Assembly (NCBI GenBank): GCA_045629925.1
Contig: JAZQSD010000107.1
Coordinates: 1 to 17,407, forward strand
DNA length: 17,407 bases
Direction of reading: 5' to 3'
Origin: Brotonthovivens sp045629925
Lineage (GTDB): Bacteria > Bacillota > Clostridia > Lachnospirales > Lachnospiraceae
Each line of letters starts with the position of its first letter. The stretch's first letter is position 1. Shown one piece after another: positions 1 to 6,250 of this stretch. Made by a program: the position numbers and the translations under genes. The notes beneath the pieces are model-generated. The model saw nothing but the letters and a program-made list of their open reading frames with translations, was not told where the DNA came from and searched no databases.

Positions 1-985
1 TGTGAATGATATTCTGTACCAAATATGGAATGATATATTCTGTTTCTGCTGTGCCAAGTCCTGGCATCAGGGCGATGGCAACCAGACCGATCAGCATGCA
101 GCTGCTCCAAACAATTAGCTGTAAGATAGGTGTCATAAACATCAGCCGGTGCTGTGTTTTTGGCGATGCACCGGAGAAACCGGAGCGGACAAATACATGC
201 GGAAGCATAATGGTCCAGCCAATCATACAGCTGAGCGGGTAACCTAAGCGGGCGCTGTATGGAACCCAGCTGTCTGGGCCTGGATAGGAGAACCAGTCAT
301 TTGTGTTTTCCCAAACTGCTGTGAGTGCTGCCGGCAGGGAACCGTTGAATCCAATTCCGAGGCAAAATAACACGATGGCTATTAAGATGCCGATATATAC
401 AAGACCTTGAACAGTGTCGGTCATAACAATGGACTTCATGCCGCCAATCATAACATAGCCAACGATTACGATTCCGATGATAATCAAGATTGTGTTATAG
501 TTGATGGCGCCGCCTGACACGATAGTAGCCGCCTGAGAGATGGCGATCAGCACTGATGTCACATACGGAAAAGATGCAATCAGGAAAATGAACGCCAGAA
601 TGGTGCGAAGCACCGGACTTTTAAATCTCGCATAGAAAAAATCTGCAGGTGTAGTGAAATGATATTTGCGATTGACCATCCACACTTTGTTCATTACAAA
701 GTGAACGATCAGCGGAAACATGCAGATATAGCTAAGCTCGCTTGCCCAGTAGCCAAAACCGCCGCGATAGTAAGCGCCAGGTCCGGCAAAAAATACCCAT
801 GTGCTCATCAGGGAGGCGATATAGGTCATTACCAAAAATGGCCAGCGAATACTGCCGCCAGCTGTGGCAAATTCCTGAGCATTCTGGTCTTTGTGTTTTT
901 GAATGCGTTTGCCGATAAACGCAACAATCACAAGAAACAAGATATAGAGGATAAAAGCAATCCAAACAACATTTTTGTTTAACAT
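1..985 (-). CDS. Sodium:solute symporter (SSS family), C-terminus cut off by window edge
   Basis: Integral membrane transporter expected to use the sodium gradient to import a small solute. About 328 residues are visible, starting at ATG 985 behind a good ribosome site (AGGAGG read on the minus strand at about 990-997). The protein opens with a hydrophobic helix (VVWIAFILYILFLVIVAF), has the SSS-like early region with TAGGSIRWPFL and later shows GGMKSIVMTDTVQG, the family signature containing the conserved Thr-Asp and Gln-Gly. Members are normally about 450-550 residues, so roughly the last third lies outside the window. Its start overlaps the end of the upstream small membrane gene by 7 nt, suggesting translational coupling. 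The substrate cannot be told; pantothenate-, proline- and nucleobase-type relatives all exist. Confidence 0.9.
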   Translation of the reverse strand, partial: MLNKNVVWIAFILYILFLVIVAFIGKRIQKHKDQNAQEFATAGGSIRWPFLVMTYIASLMSTWVFFAGPGAYYRGGFGYWASELSYICMFPLIVHFVMNKVWMVNRKYHFTTPADFFYARFKSPVLRTILAFIFLIASFPYVTSVLIAISQAATIVSGGAINYNTILIIIGIVIVGYVMIGGMKSIVMTDTVQGLVYIGILIAIVLFCLGIGFNGSLPAALTAVWENTNDWFSYPGPDSWVPYSARLGYPLSCMIGWTIMLPHVFVRSGFSGASPKTQHRLMFMTPILQLIVWSSCMLIGLVAIALMPGLGTAETEYIIPYLVQNIIH

Positions 986-1200
986 GGTTTATCCTCCTTA
1001 TTCTGTTCTTCTTTTCTCTTGCCGCGGCAGATCTTAAAAAATCCAATGTAGATGGCTACCCACAAAGGAATGATGGTAACCAGCATATGTATGATGGCTG
1101 CTTTTGGCATGTAATATTTTGGAAAAAATGGCAGGTTGTAAAGAATATAGAAGATAACGACAACGGAAAGCCAGATTTTCTCAGCTTTTGTTAGTTTCAC
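979..1200 (-). CDS. Small membrane protein, probable partner of the symporter
   Basis: A 73-residue protein started at GTG 1200. I chose this start because a strong AGGAGGA lies at 1207-1213 (minus strand) six bases away; an upstream in-frame ATG at 1293 would place the coding region across the promoter. Two hydrophobic segments are visible (roughly residues 8-22 and 30-52) joined by a short loop with PFFPKYYMPKA, followed by a very basic/acidic tail (KICRGKRKEEQNKED). Size, topology and position just before an SSS symporter recall the small DUF997/DUF3311-type proteins paired with such transporters (for example yhdT beside panF), but I cannot confirm the family. The TAA stop (981-979) overlaps the symporter start, so both are almost surely made from one transcript. 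Confidence 0.75.
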   Translation of the reverse strand: MKLTKAEKIWLSVVVIFYILYNLPFFPKYYMPKAAIIHMLVTIIPLWVAIYIGFFKICRGKRKEEQNKEDKPC

Positions 1201-1290
1201 GAGCAATCCTCCTAGTATAAAAACAACAACTTGACAGGTGACAAGACACCTGCAATAACACATTATAGCAAGTAATAATGAATTTGCAAG
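1201..1290 (-). promoter_or_regulatory. Promoter and possible operator of the symporter operon
   Basis: Read on the minus strand, TTGCAA (1284-1289) is followed after 16 nt by TATAAT (1262-1267), and the -10 is preceded by TGC, giving an extended -10 (TGnTATAAT). Just downstream, where transcription should begin, lies the inverted repeat CAGGTG-6 nt-CACCTG (1235-1252), well placed for a repressor or a short leader hairpin. The ribosome site AGGAGGA for the small membrane gene is at 1207-1213. Confidence 0.6.
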
Positions 1291-1332
1291 CACAATGCAA
1301 AAATTTTATAACTACTTTTTCTTTGGACGTTG

Positions 1333-1338
1333 TATAAT
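1333..1338 (+). promoter_or_regulatory. -10 element for the fchA-folD-mthfS operon
   Basis: A perfect TATAAT lies about 50 nt before the fchA start, facing away from the symporter promoter. No good -35 hexamer sits 16-18 nt upstream (the stretch reads about AACTAC), so the promoter may be weak or activator-dependent. Confidence 0.4.
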
Positions 1339-1386
1339 GAGAAAAGTTAAAAATATTTAGAAGACCAATTGATGGAGATATTATAT

Positions 1387-2013
1387 ATGGAAGCAATTAG
1401 TTTAAAAAATAAAACCATTCCAGATTTTACAGAAGTGCTTGCCTCCAAGGAAGCAGTTCCTGGCGGCGGCGGTGCAAGCGCTTTGGTAGGAGCGGTAGGT
1501 GTGGCCCTTGGGAATATGGTGGGGTCCCTGACTGTGGGGAAGAAAAAATATGCGGATGTAGAAGATCAGATTAAAGTGTTGATGGAGCAGGCGGAAGCGT
1601 TGCGCCTTGAAATGTTGGATTTGATTGATGGTGATGCAGCTTGTTTTGCTCCGCTGGCAAAAGCGTACAGTATTCCAAAAGATGATCCACAGCGCGAGAC
1701 TATTATGGAGGAGGCGCTCCGTGTGGCGTGCAGTGTGCCAATGGACATCATGCGCGCATCCTGCAAAGCGATTGATCTGATGGTTGACTTTGCAAAGATG
1801 GGGTCTGTGTTGGCGATCTCTGATGCAGGAGTTGGAGCTGTCTGCTGTAAAGCGGCGCTTCAGGGAGCATCTCTCAATGTGTTTATCAATACAAAGTCTA
1901 TGAAGGACCGGGAGTATGCACTTTCTTTGGAAAGCGAAGCGGAAGAGATGTTAAAAACATATTGTGCTTTGGCCGATGAAGTGTATGACGGAGTTGTGGC
2001 GCGCATCAGATAG
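1387..2013 (+). CDS. fchA: FchA/FTCD-type methenyl-THF cyclohydrolase or formimino-THF cyclodeaminase
   Basis: A 208-residue cytosolic enzyme of the cyclodeaminase/cyclohydrolase family, which interconverts 10-formyl-THF and 5,10-methenyl-THF or deaminates formimino-THF. The N-terminal glycine motif VPGGGGASALVGAVG (about residues 25-39) and the downstream LIDGDAACFAPL segment match the family, as does the all-helical composition. Start: ATG 1387 has GGAG nine bases upstream (1374-1377); alternatives at 1369 (TTG) and 1372 (ATG) would add five or six residues and have poorer ribosome sites. It is first in a three-gene folate operon with a folD-like gene 62 bp downstream. Because that FolD lacks cyclohydrolase residues, methenyl-THF cyclohydrolase is the likelier activity here, but formimino-THF cyclodeaminase cannot be excluded. 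Confidence 0.85.
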   Translation: MEAISLKNKTIPDFTEVLASKEAVPGGGGASALVGAVGVALGNMVGSLTVGKKKYADVEDQIKVLMEQAEALRLEMLDLIDGDAACFAPLAKAYSIPKDDPQRETIMEEALRVACSVPMDIMRASCKAIDLMVDFAKMGSVLAISDAGVGAVCCKAALQGASLNVFINTKSMKDREYALSLESEAEEMLKTYCALADEVYDGVVARIR

Positions 2014-2075
2014 TGAATGCATGGATTTTGAGCTATGCGTTTGATAAAAGAAATTAGAAGGCAGGTATTTTACCG

Positions 2076-2927
2076 ATGGCAGAGATTTTAAAAGGAGCAG
2101 CAGTGACTGCTGCCATGAACGATAAGATGACAGCGCAGGTGGAAGCGCTGAAGGCAAAAGGCATCATTCCAACACTGGCTATTTTGCGCGTAGGTGAGCG
2201 CGATGACGATCTTTCTTATGAAAGAGGAGCTATGAAACGTTGTGAAAAAGTTGGCGTGGAAGTGAAAAACGTGGTTCTTCCAGTGGATGTGGAAAGTGAT
2301 GTTTTTTTTCAGACTTTGGAGGAGTTGAATAAAGATGATTCCGTGCACGGGATTTTAATGTTTCGACCATTGCCAAAACAGATCGACGGCGAGAAAGCTC
2401 GTCAGATGCTGGCTCCGGACAAAGATGTGGACGGCTGTACAGATGGTTCTCTTGCAGGTGTGTTTACTAACACAAAAGTGGGCTTTGCCCCATGTACGGC
2501 CCAGGCGGCTATAGAGATATTGGATCACTACGGAATTGACTGCACGGGAAAAAAAGCGGCGGTTATCGGGCGTTCGCTGGTGGTAGGAAGACCTGTTTCC
2601 ATGATGCTAATGCATAAAAATGCTACGGTAACTACTTGTCACACAAAGACTGTGGATATGCCGTCTGTTACGAGAGATGCAGACATTTTGATTGTGTGCG
2701 CGGGGCAGATGGAAAGTATCGGAGAAGAATATGTTCGTGAAGGCCAAGTGGTGATTGATGTTGGCATCGGATGGAGCGAAGAAAAGTGCAAACTTTGCGG
2801 AGATGTTAAGTTTGATGAAGTAGAGCCTGTTGTTGGGGCTGTTACTCCAGTGCCAGGCGGCGTTGGTGCGGTGACAACTTGTGTGCTTGTGTCTCATGTA
2901 GTGGAAGCGGCAAGCAGAAAATGCTAA
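2076..2927 (+). CDS. folD: FolD-like 5,10-methylene-THF dehydrogenase, cyclohydrolase site altered
   Basis: A 283-residue cytosolic enzyme of the FolD/MTHFD family, oxidising 5,10-methylene-THF to methenyl-THF with NAD(P). Family landmarks: ILRVGERDDDLSY (38-48), PDKDVDG (114-120), FAPCTAQA, the Rossmann region GKKAAVIGRSLVVGRPV, ATVTTCHTKT, and the C-terminal TPVPGGVGAVTT. Aligned by eye to human MTHFD1, Tyr52 is kept (Y48) and Asp125 is kept (D119), but the catalytic Lys56 is Ala (A52) and Gln100 is Phe (F96, in HGILMFRPL). In this family those two residues are needed for cyclohydrolase but not dehydrogenase chemistry, so I infer a mono-functional dehydrogenase working with the adjacent FchA. 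Length is normal and the frame is intact. Confidence 0.92.
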   Translation: MAEILKGAAVTAAMNDKMTAQVEALKAKGIIPTLAILRVGERDDDLSYERGAMKRCEKVGVEVKNVVLPVDVESDVFFQTLEELNKDDSVHGILMFRPLPKQIDGEKARQMLAPDKDVDGCTDGSLAGVFTNTKVGFAPCTAQAAIEILDHYGIDCTGKKAAVIGRSLVVGRPVSMMLMHKNATVTTCHTKTVDMPSVTRDADILIVCAGQMESIGEEYVREGQVVIDVGIGWSEEKCKLCGDVKFDEVEPVVGAVTPVPGGVGAVTTCVLVSHVVEAASRKC

Positions 2928-2946
2928 AATTGGGATTTAATATACT

Positions 2947-3498
2947 ATGAAGAAAGATTCTTTAAGAAAAGAGAAGATTGCGTCTAGAAATGCGTTGTCA
3001 CAGCAACAAAGAAAGGAATTTTCTGACAAAATTGTAGAGCGCATTGTAACCTCATTGGAATTTCAGCAGGCGAAAACGATACTGTTGTACAAAGGGATTC
3101 GGGGAGAAGTTCGATTAGATGCACTTGAGAAAGAGGATAAAGCGTTTGCGTATCCCCTTTGTATCAGTCAGTCTGAAATGATAGCACTTTTGCCACAGGA
3201 TGAGACTGCATGGGCGGAAGGGTATTTTGGAATCCAGGAACCAGTGCGTGAAAATTCTGTGGAAATAATGCCAGAAGAGATAGATCTGATAATCTGCCCG
3301 TGCACTGTATTTGATGAGCGAGGTGGCCGTATAGGTATGGGGGCTGGATTTTATGATCGATACCTGGCAAAGTGCACCAATGCGGTAGTGGCAGCAGTAG
3401 CCTTTGAATGTCAGAAAGCAGAACAAGTGCCGATGGAAATCTGGGATAAAAGAATGGACCTGATCTATACGGAAGAAGCGATTTATAGATGCAGATAG
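2947..3498 (+). CDS. 5-formyltetrahydrofolate cyclo-ligase (methenyl-THF synthetase)
   Basis: A 183-residue cytosolic enzyme of the MTHFS/YgfA family, which uses ATP to convert 5-formyl-THF (folinate) to 5,10-methenyl-THF, returning a dead-end storage form to the active pool. Evidence: basic N-terminus MKKDSLRKEKIASRNAL, the YKGIRGEV segment, and the conserved C-terminal block FDERGGRIGMGAGFYDRYL (about residues 122-140) with the Gly-rich loop and Asp-Arg typical of the family (usually GYYDR, here GFYDR). It starts 19 nt after folD, with only a weak ribosome site, so coupling to folD translation is likely. It completes a coherent operon handling the C1-folate oxidation states and is followed by a terminator. 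Confidence 0.9.
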   Translation: MKKDSLRKEKIASRNALSQQQRKEFSDKIVERIVTSLEFQQAKTILLYKGIRGEVRLDALEKEDKAFAYPLCISQSEMIALLPQDETAWAEGYFGIQEPVRENSVEIMPEEIDLIICPCTVFDERGGRIGMGAGFYDRYLAKCTNAVVAAVAFECQKAEQVPMEIWDKRMDLIYTEEAIYRCR

Positions 3499-3537
3499 AG
3501 CAACACTATAATTAGGAAAGAAATATTAAAAATATCG

Positions 3538-3577
3538 AAAAAGAATGTTAGATTTTGTATCTAACATTCTTTTTTTG
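3538..3577 (+). terminator. Intrinsic terminator after the folate operon
   Basis: A perfect 11-bp stem, AGAATGTTAGA (3542-3552) with TCTAACATTCT (3560-3570), a 7-nt loop and a run of Ts (3571-3576). An A-run on the left extends the pairing. It separates the folate operon from the DeoR-led operon. Confidence 0.9.
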
Positions 3578-3588
3578 TAAAAAAAGAT

Positions 3589-3624
3589 GTTTGAACCGTT
3601 CGAAAAAGAATGAAAATTGTTCGA
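3589..3624 (+). promoter_or_regulatory. Candidate operator repeats upstream of the deoR-type gene
   Basis: GTTCGA occurs at 3598-3603 and again at 3619-3624, the same orientation 21 bp apart, i.e. two helical turns. A related GTTTGA is at 3589-3594 and another at 3653-3658 within the promoter. DeoR-family repressors typically bind short direct or inverted hexamer repeats near their own promoter. The same core recurs at 4481-4493 and 10876-10881. Confidence 0.5.
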
Positions 3625-3640
3625 TTTTCTTTAAAAATGA

Positions 3641-3669
3641 TTGAAAATGTTTGTTTGACAAGCTATAAT
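3641..3669 (+). promoter_or_regulatory. Sigma-A promoter of the deoR-type regulator operon
   Basis: TTGAAA (3641-3646), 17-nt spacer, TATAAT (3664-3669). The start would be about 3676, giving a leader of roughly 30 nt to ATG 3708. A TTGACA at 3655-3660 is only 3 nt from the -10 and cannot pair with it. Confidence 0.75.
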
Positions 3670-3707
3670 ACAAGTGGATGTTTGCGGAAAGAACTGTGAG
3701 GTGAATC

Positions 3708-4481
3708 ATGGGATTATTAGCAAGTCAGAGATTTGAGAAAATTGTCGAATTAGTAAATGAAAATGGTATCGTTAATACCAGGGAACTGGCAAAACTTTTG
3801 GATGTAACCGAAACAACCATCCGACGAGATTGTGAGGAACTGGAACGCCTGGGCAAGCTTATCCGTGTCCATGGCGGCGCGAAGCGTGTTGCTCAGAAGA
3901 ATATTCTTAAGAAGAGCGATGAGATGGAGATGCGAGACAGAATCGGGGTTCACAGCAGAGAGAAGGATCTGATTTGCCAGAAGGCTGCTTCTTTTGTAAA
4001 ACCGGGTGATTGTGTATTCCTAGATGGAGGAACAACAATCGTCCCAATGGTTAAGTATCTGCAAGGAAAGCGTGTTAAGATCGTAACTCACAGTCTACTG
4101 GTTGCAGAGGCTTTTCGCGATAGCGAGGCAGAGCTGATCATGATTGGTGGCAAATACGTACCGGAATACAGTATGCTGGTGGGGCCGCTGACTGACTACA
4201 ACTTAACAGGATTTAATTTTGATCACGTATTCTTAAGTTGTGCCGGATATGATCTGGAGAATCAGATGGTTTACACAACAGAGATGGAGACGATGCTTAT
4301 TAAGCGCAAAGTGCAGTCTATGGGCGTAAAGACATATCTTCTAATTGATTCATCTAAGTTAGAAGTCAGAGGATTTTATGGATACATTAATGGATCAGAG
4401 TTTGATGCTGTTATCTGTAATGCCTCAGACCTCTTGGTGGAAGATGAGCTGCCAGACAATTTTATCTTAGTAGATGAATAG
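3708..4481 (+). CDS. DeoR-family transcriptional regulator
   Basis: A 257-residue cytosolic repressor, the usual length for the family. Residues about 8-60 form the winged helix-turn-helix (RFEKIVELVNENGIVNTRELA, then VTETTIRRDCEELERLGKLIRVHGGAKR, which carries the TIRRDL-like recognition segment and the HGGA turn). The C-terminal domain is the sugar-phosphate sensor fold, with FLDGGTT at 104-110 and THSLLVAEAF and MIGGKY further on. Family members sense a phosphorylated sugar intermediate, which fits the kinase and aldolase downstream. It has its own promoter and GTTCGA repeats, suggesting self-regulation. A short ribosome site (GAGGTGA, 3698-3704) precedes ATG 3708. IolR and DeoR are possible relatives; the effector is unknown. 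Confidence 0.92.
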   Translation: MGLLASQRFEKIVELVNENGIVNTRELAKLLDVTETTIRRDCEELERLGKLIRVHGGAKRVAQKNILKKSDEMEMRDRIGVHSREKDLICQKAASFVKPGDCVFLDGGTTIVPMVKYLQGKRVKIVTHSLLVAEAFRDSEAELIMIGGKYVPEYSMLVGPLTDYNLTGFNFDHVFLSCAGYDLENQMVYTTEMETMLIKRKVQSMGVKTYLLIDSSKLEVRGFYGYINGSEFDAVICNASDLLVEDELPDNFILVDE

Positions 4482-4493
4482 TTCGAATCGAAC
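4481..4493 (+). promoter_or_regulatory. Palindromic operator candidate between regulator and aldolase
   Basis: GTTCGA-A-TCGAAC is a perfect 13-bp palindrome whose first base is the last base of the regulator stop codon. The right arm continues as TCGAACAAAA, matching TCGAACAAAA in front of the transporter gene (10876-10885) and, as the complement, TCGAACAATTTT at 3613-3624. It is a likely site for the DeoR-type regulator. Confidence 0.5.
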
Positions 4494-4512
4494 AAAACAC
4501 AAATATGAGTAC

Positions 4513-4532
4513 TACAGTAAATGCTTACTGTA
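4513..4532 (+). repeat. 8-bp inverted repeat before the aldolase ribosome site
   Basis: TACAGTAA (4513-4520), a 4-nt loop and TTACTGTA (4525-4532), ending 22 nt before the AAGGAGG of the aldolase gene. No T-run follows, so it is not a terminator; it could be a second operator, or a 5' hairpin protecting the aldolase mRNA. Confidence 0.4.
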
Positions 4533-4567
4533 TAAATATGATTTTTATTATTAAGGAGGAATTAAAT

Positions 4568-5296
4568 ATGAAACCAGAAAAGAAAGCATGTGAAATGACA
4601 GTAAAAGAATTGGCTAGATACATCGACCAGTCCGTATTAAAGCCAGAATTCACACAGGAAGACATTATTAAATATACACAGGAAGGTATTGATTTTGGCT
4701 GTGCTACAATCTGTATCAACCCATCATCTTTAGAAATCGTATCTAAAATGCTTGAAGGTACAAATACAGGTATCTGTGTAGTATGTGACTTCCCATTCGG
4801 TCTTTCTACAACAGCATCCAAAGTAAAACAGGCTGAAGAATACTGCAGCAACTACAAAATTGAAGACCTTGACATCGTAGCAAACTACGGATGGTTAAGA
4901 AGTGGTATGTACGACGAAGTAACAGCTGACATCAAAGCAGTTGTAGACGTTTGCCATAAATATGGAACAAAAGTTAAAGTTATCATCGAAACAGACTCTC
5001 TCACAAAAGAACAGATTGCAGCAGGTACAAAATGTGCAGTAGCAGCTGGCGCTGACTTTATCAAATCTTCTACAGGTTTCTACACAGGCGGAGAACAGTT
5101 TGGTGCAACAATCGAAGTTGTTGAAACAATGATGGAAGCTGGCGAAGGCAAGATCATGGTTAAAGGTTCCGGCGGTATCCGTACAAGAGAACACTTCCTT
5201 AAATTAATCGATATGGGTATTGAACGTATGGGCGTTGGCTATCGTTCTACACCAGTAGTTCTTGACTGCACACCAGAAGAAGCAAAAAACATGTAA
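4568..5296 (+). CDS. DeoC-like (deoxyribose-phosphate aldolase family) class I aldolase
   Basis: A 242-residue TIM-barrel aldolase. Family residues: D102 (DLDIVANYG), Schiff-base lysine K166 (GADFIKSSTGF) and the acid/base lysine K199 (IMVKGSGGIRT). DERA cleaves 2-deoxyribose-5-phosphate to glyceraldehyde-3-phosphate and acetaldehyde. Odd point: the C-terminal phosphate loop, usually G-x-S-S, reads GVGYRS here (222-227), so both usual serines are changed and the substrate may differ from deoxyribose-5-phosphate. I start at ATG 4568 because AAGGAGG lies just upstream (4553-4559); an in-frame ATG at 4505 would add 21 unfamily-like residues and has no ribosome site. Strong codon bias (ACA, CCA, GAA, AAA) suggests high expression. 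The regulator lies 86 bp upstream. Confidence 0.85.
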   Translation: MKPEKKACEMTVKELARYIDQSVLKPEFTQEDIIKYTQEGIDFGCATICINPSSLEIVSKMLEGTNTGICVVCDFPFGLSTTASKVKQAEEYCSNYKIEDLDIVANYGWLRSGMYDEVTADIKAVVDVCHKYGTKVKVIIETDSLTKEQIAAGTKCAVAAGADFIKSSTGFYTGGEQFGATIEVVETMMEAGEGKIMVKGSGGIRTREHFLKLIDMGIERMGVGYRSTPVVLDCTPEEAKNM

Positions 5297-5323
5297 TTAA
5301 GTGATAAAACGAGGAGGTTTCTT

Positions 5324-6235
5324 ATGAAACTTGGATTTTTAAGCTCTATCGTACCTGAGTTCACATTTGAACAGGTTATTGATTTTGCAGCTGAAAATGG
5401 TTTTAAATGTGTAGAACTTGCAAGTTGGCCAGTAGAAAAGGCAACAAGAAGATATGCAGGCGTTACACATATCAATACAGATGAATTGGATGATGCAAAG
5501 GTTGAATATATTAAGAAATACTGTGCAGATAAAGGCGTTGAGATCAGCGGTATCGGATATTATCCAAACCCATTGATCGCAGATCTTGAAAAACGTGCAG
5601 TTGCAATTGAACATCTTCATGAACTGATCGATGCTGCTGAAAAATTAGAAGTATATCAGGTTAACACTTTCATCGGAAGAAACAGATTAGCAAACATGGA
5701 ACAGAACATGGAAGACTTCATGTCTGTTTGGCCAGAATTAATCCGTCATGCAGAAGAGAAAAAGGTAAGAATCGGTATCGAAAACTGCCCAATGTACTTC
5801 TGGGATGAATGGCCATGTGGCGACAACCTTGCATGCAGTCCAAAATTCTGGGACATTATGTTCGAAAAGATTCCTAGCGATTACTTTGGTCTGAACTACG
5901 ACCCATCTCACTTGGTATGGCAGAGAATGAACTATGTAAAACCAATTTGGGATTACAGCGACAAATTATTCCATATCCATGTAAAAGATGCTAAGTTCTA
6001 TCAGGATAAGTACGAAAAAGCAGGCATTTTTGCATCTCCACTTGAATATCATCAGCCAAAACTTCCAGGCCAGGGTGATATTGAATGGGGCAAAGTAATG
6101 TCCGCATTAAATGATGTTAAGTACAAAGGCGCATTTGTAATCGAAATCGAAGATCGTGCGTATGAAGATACTTTAGAAGATCGTTTAGAGTCTATTCTGT
6201 TAGTTAGAGATTACTTAAAACAGTACATTCGTTAA
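5324..6235 (+). CDS. Sugar phosphate isomerase/epimerase family TIM-barrel protein
   Basis: A 303-residue cytosolic member of the xylose-isomerase-like TIM-barrel family (AP endonuclease 2 fold; includes IolE, IolI, tagatose epimerases and 3-keto-sugar lyases). The metal-binding set is visible: E153 (IGIENCPM), D193 and H196 (NYDPSHL), H217/H219 (HIHVKDA) and E274 or E276 (VIEIED). The N-terminus (MKLGFLSSIVPEFTFEQVIDFAAENGFKCVELA) is typical. GAGGAGG (5311-5317) gives a strong ribosome site. It could isomerise or epimerise a keto sugar, or dehydrate it as IolE does; the sequence does not decide. Placed between an aldolase and a kinase and near two Gfo/Idh/MocA proteins, a role on an oxidised sugar is reasonable. 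Codon use is strongly biased. Confidence 0.85.
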   Translation: MKLGFLSSIVPEFTFEQVIDFAAENGFKCVELASWPVEKATRRYAGVTHINTDELDDAKVEYIKKYCADKGVEISGIGYYPNPLIADLEKRAVAIEHLHELIDAAEKLEVYQVNTFIGRNRLANMEQNMEDFMSVWPELIRHAEEKKVRIGIENCPMYFWDEWPCGDNLACSPKFWDIMFEKIPSDYFGLNYDPSHLVWQRMNYVKPIWDYSDKLFHIHVKDAKFYQDKYEKAGIFASPLEYHQPKLPGQGDIEWGKVMSALNDVKYKGAFVIEIEDRAYEDTLEDRLESILLVRDYLKQYIR

Positions 6236-6250
6236 AAGGCGGAACGGCGT

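Noticed and set aside
6..982. Plus-strand open frames at 6-242 and 659-982
   Set aside because: Both lie opposite the symporter, whose minus-strand frame is open throughout and carries the family motifs.
3655..3660. TTGACA as -35 of the regulator promoter
   Set aside because: Only 3 nt from the TATAAT, and no other -10 lies at suitable distance downstream; TTGAAA at 3641 has the correct 17-nt spacing.
4505..4567. 21-residue N-terminal extension of the aldolase
   Set aside because: No ribosome site at ATG 4505, the region carries operator-like repeats, and ATG 4568 has AAGGAGG at correct spacing.
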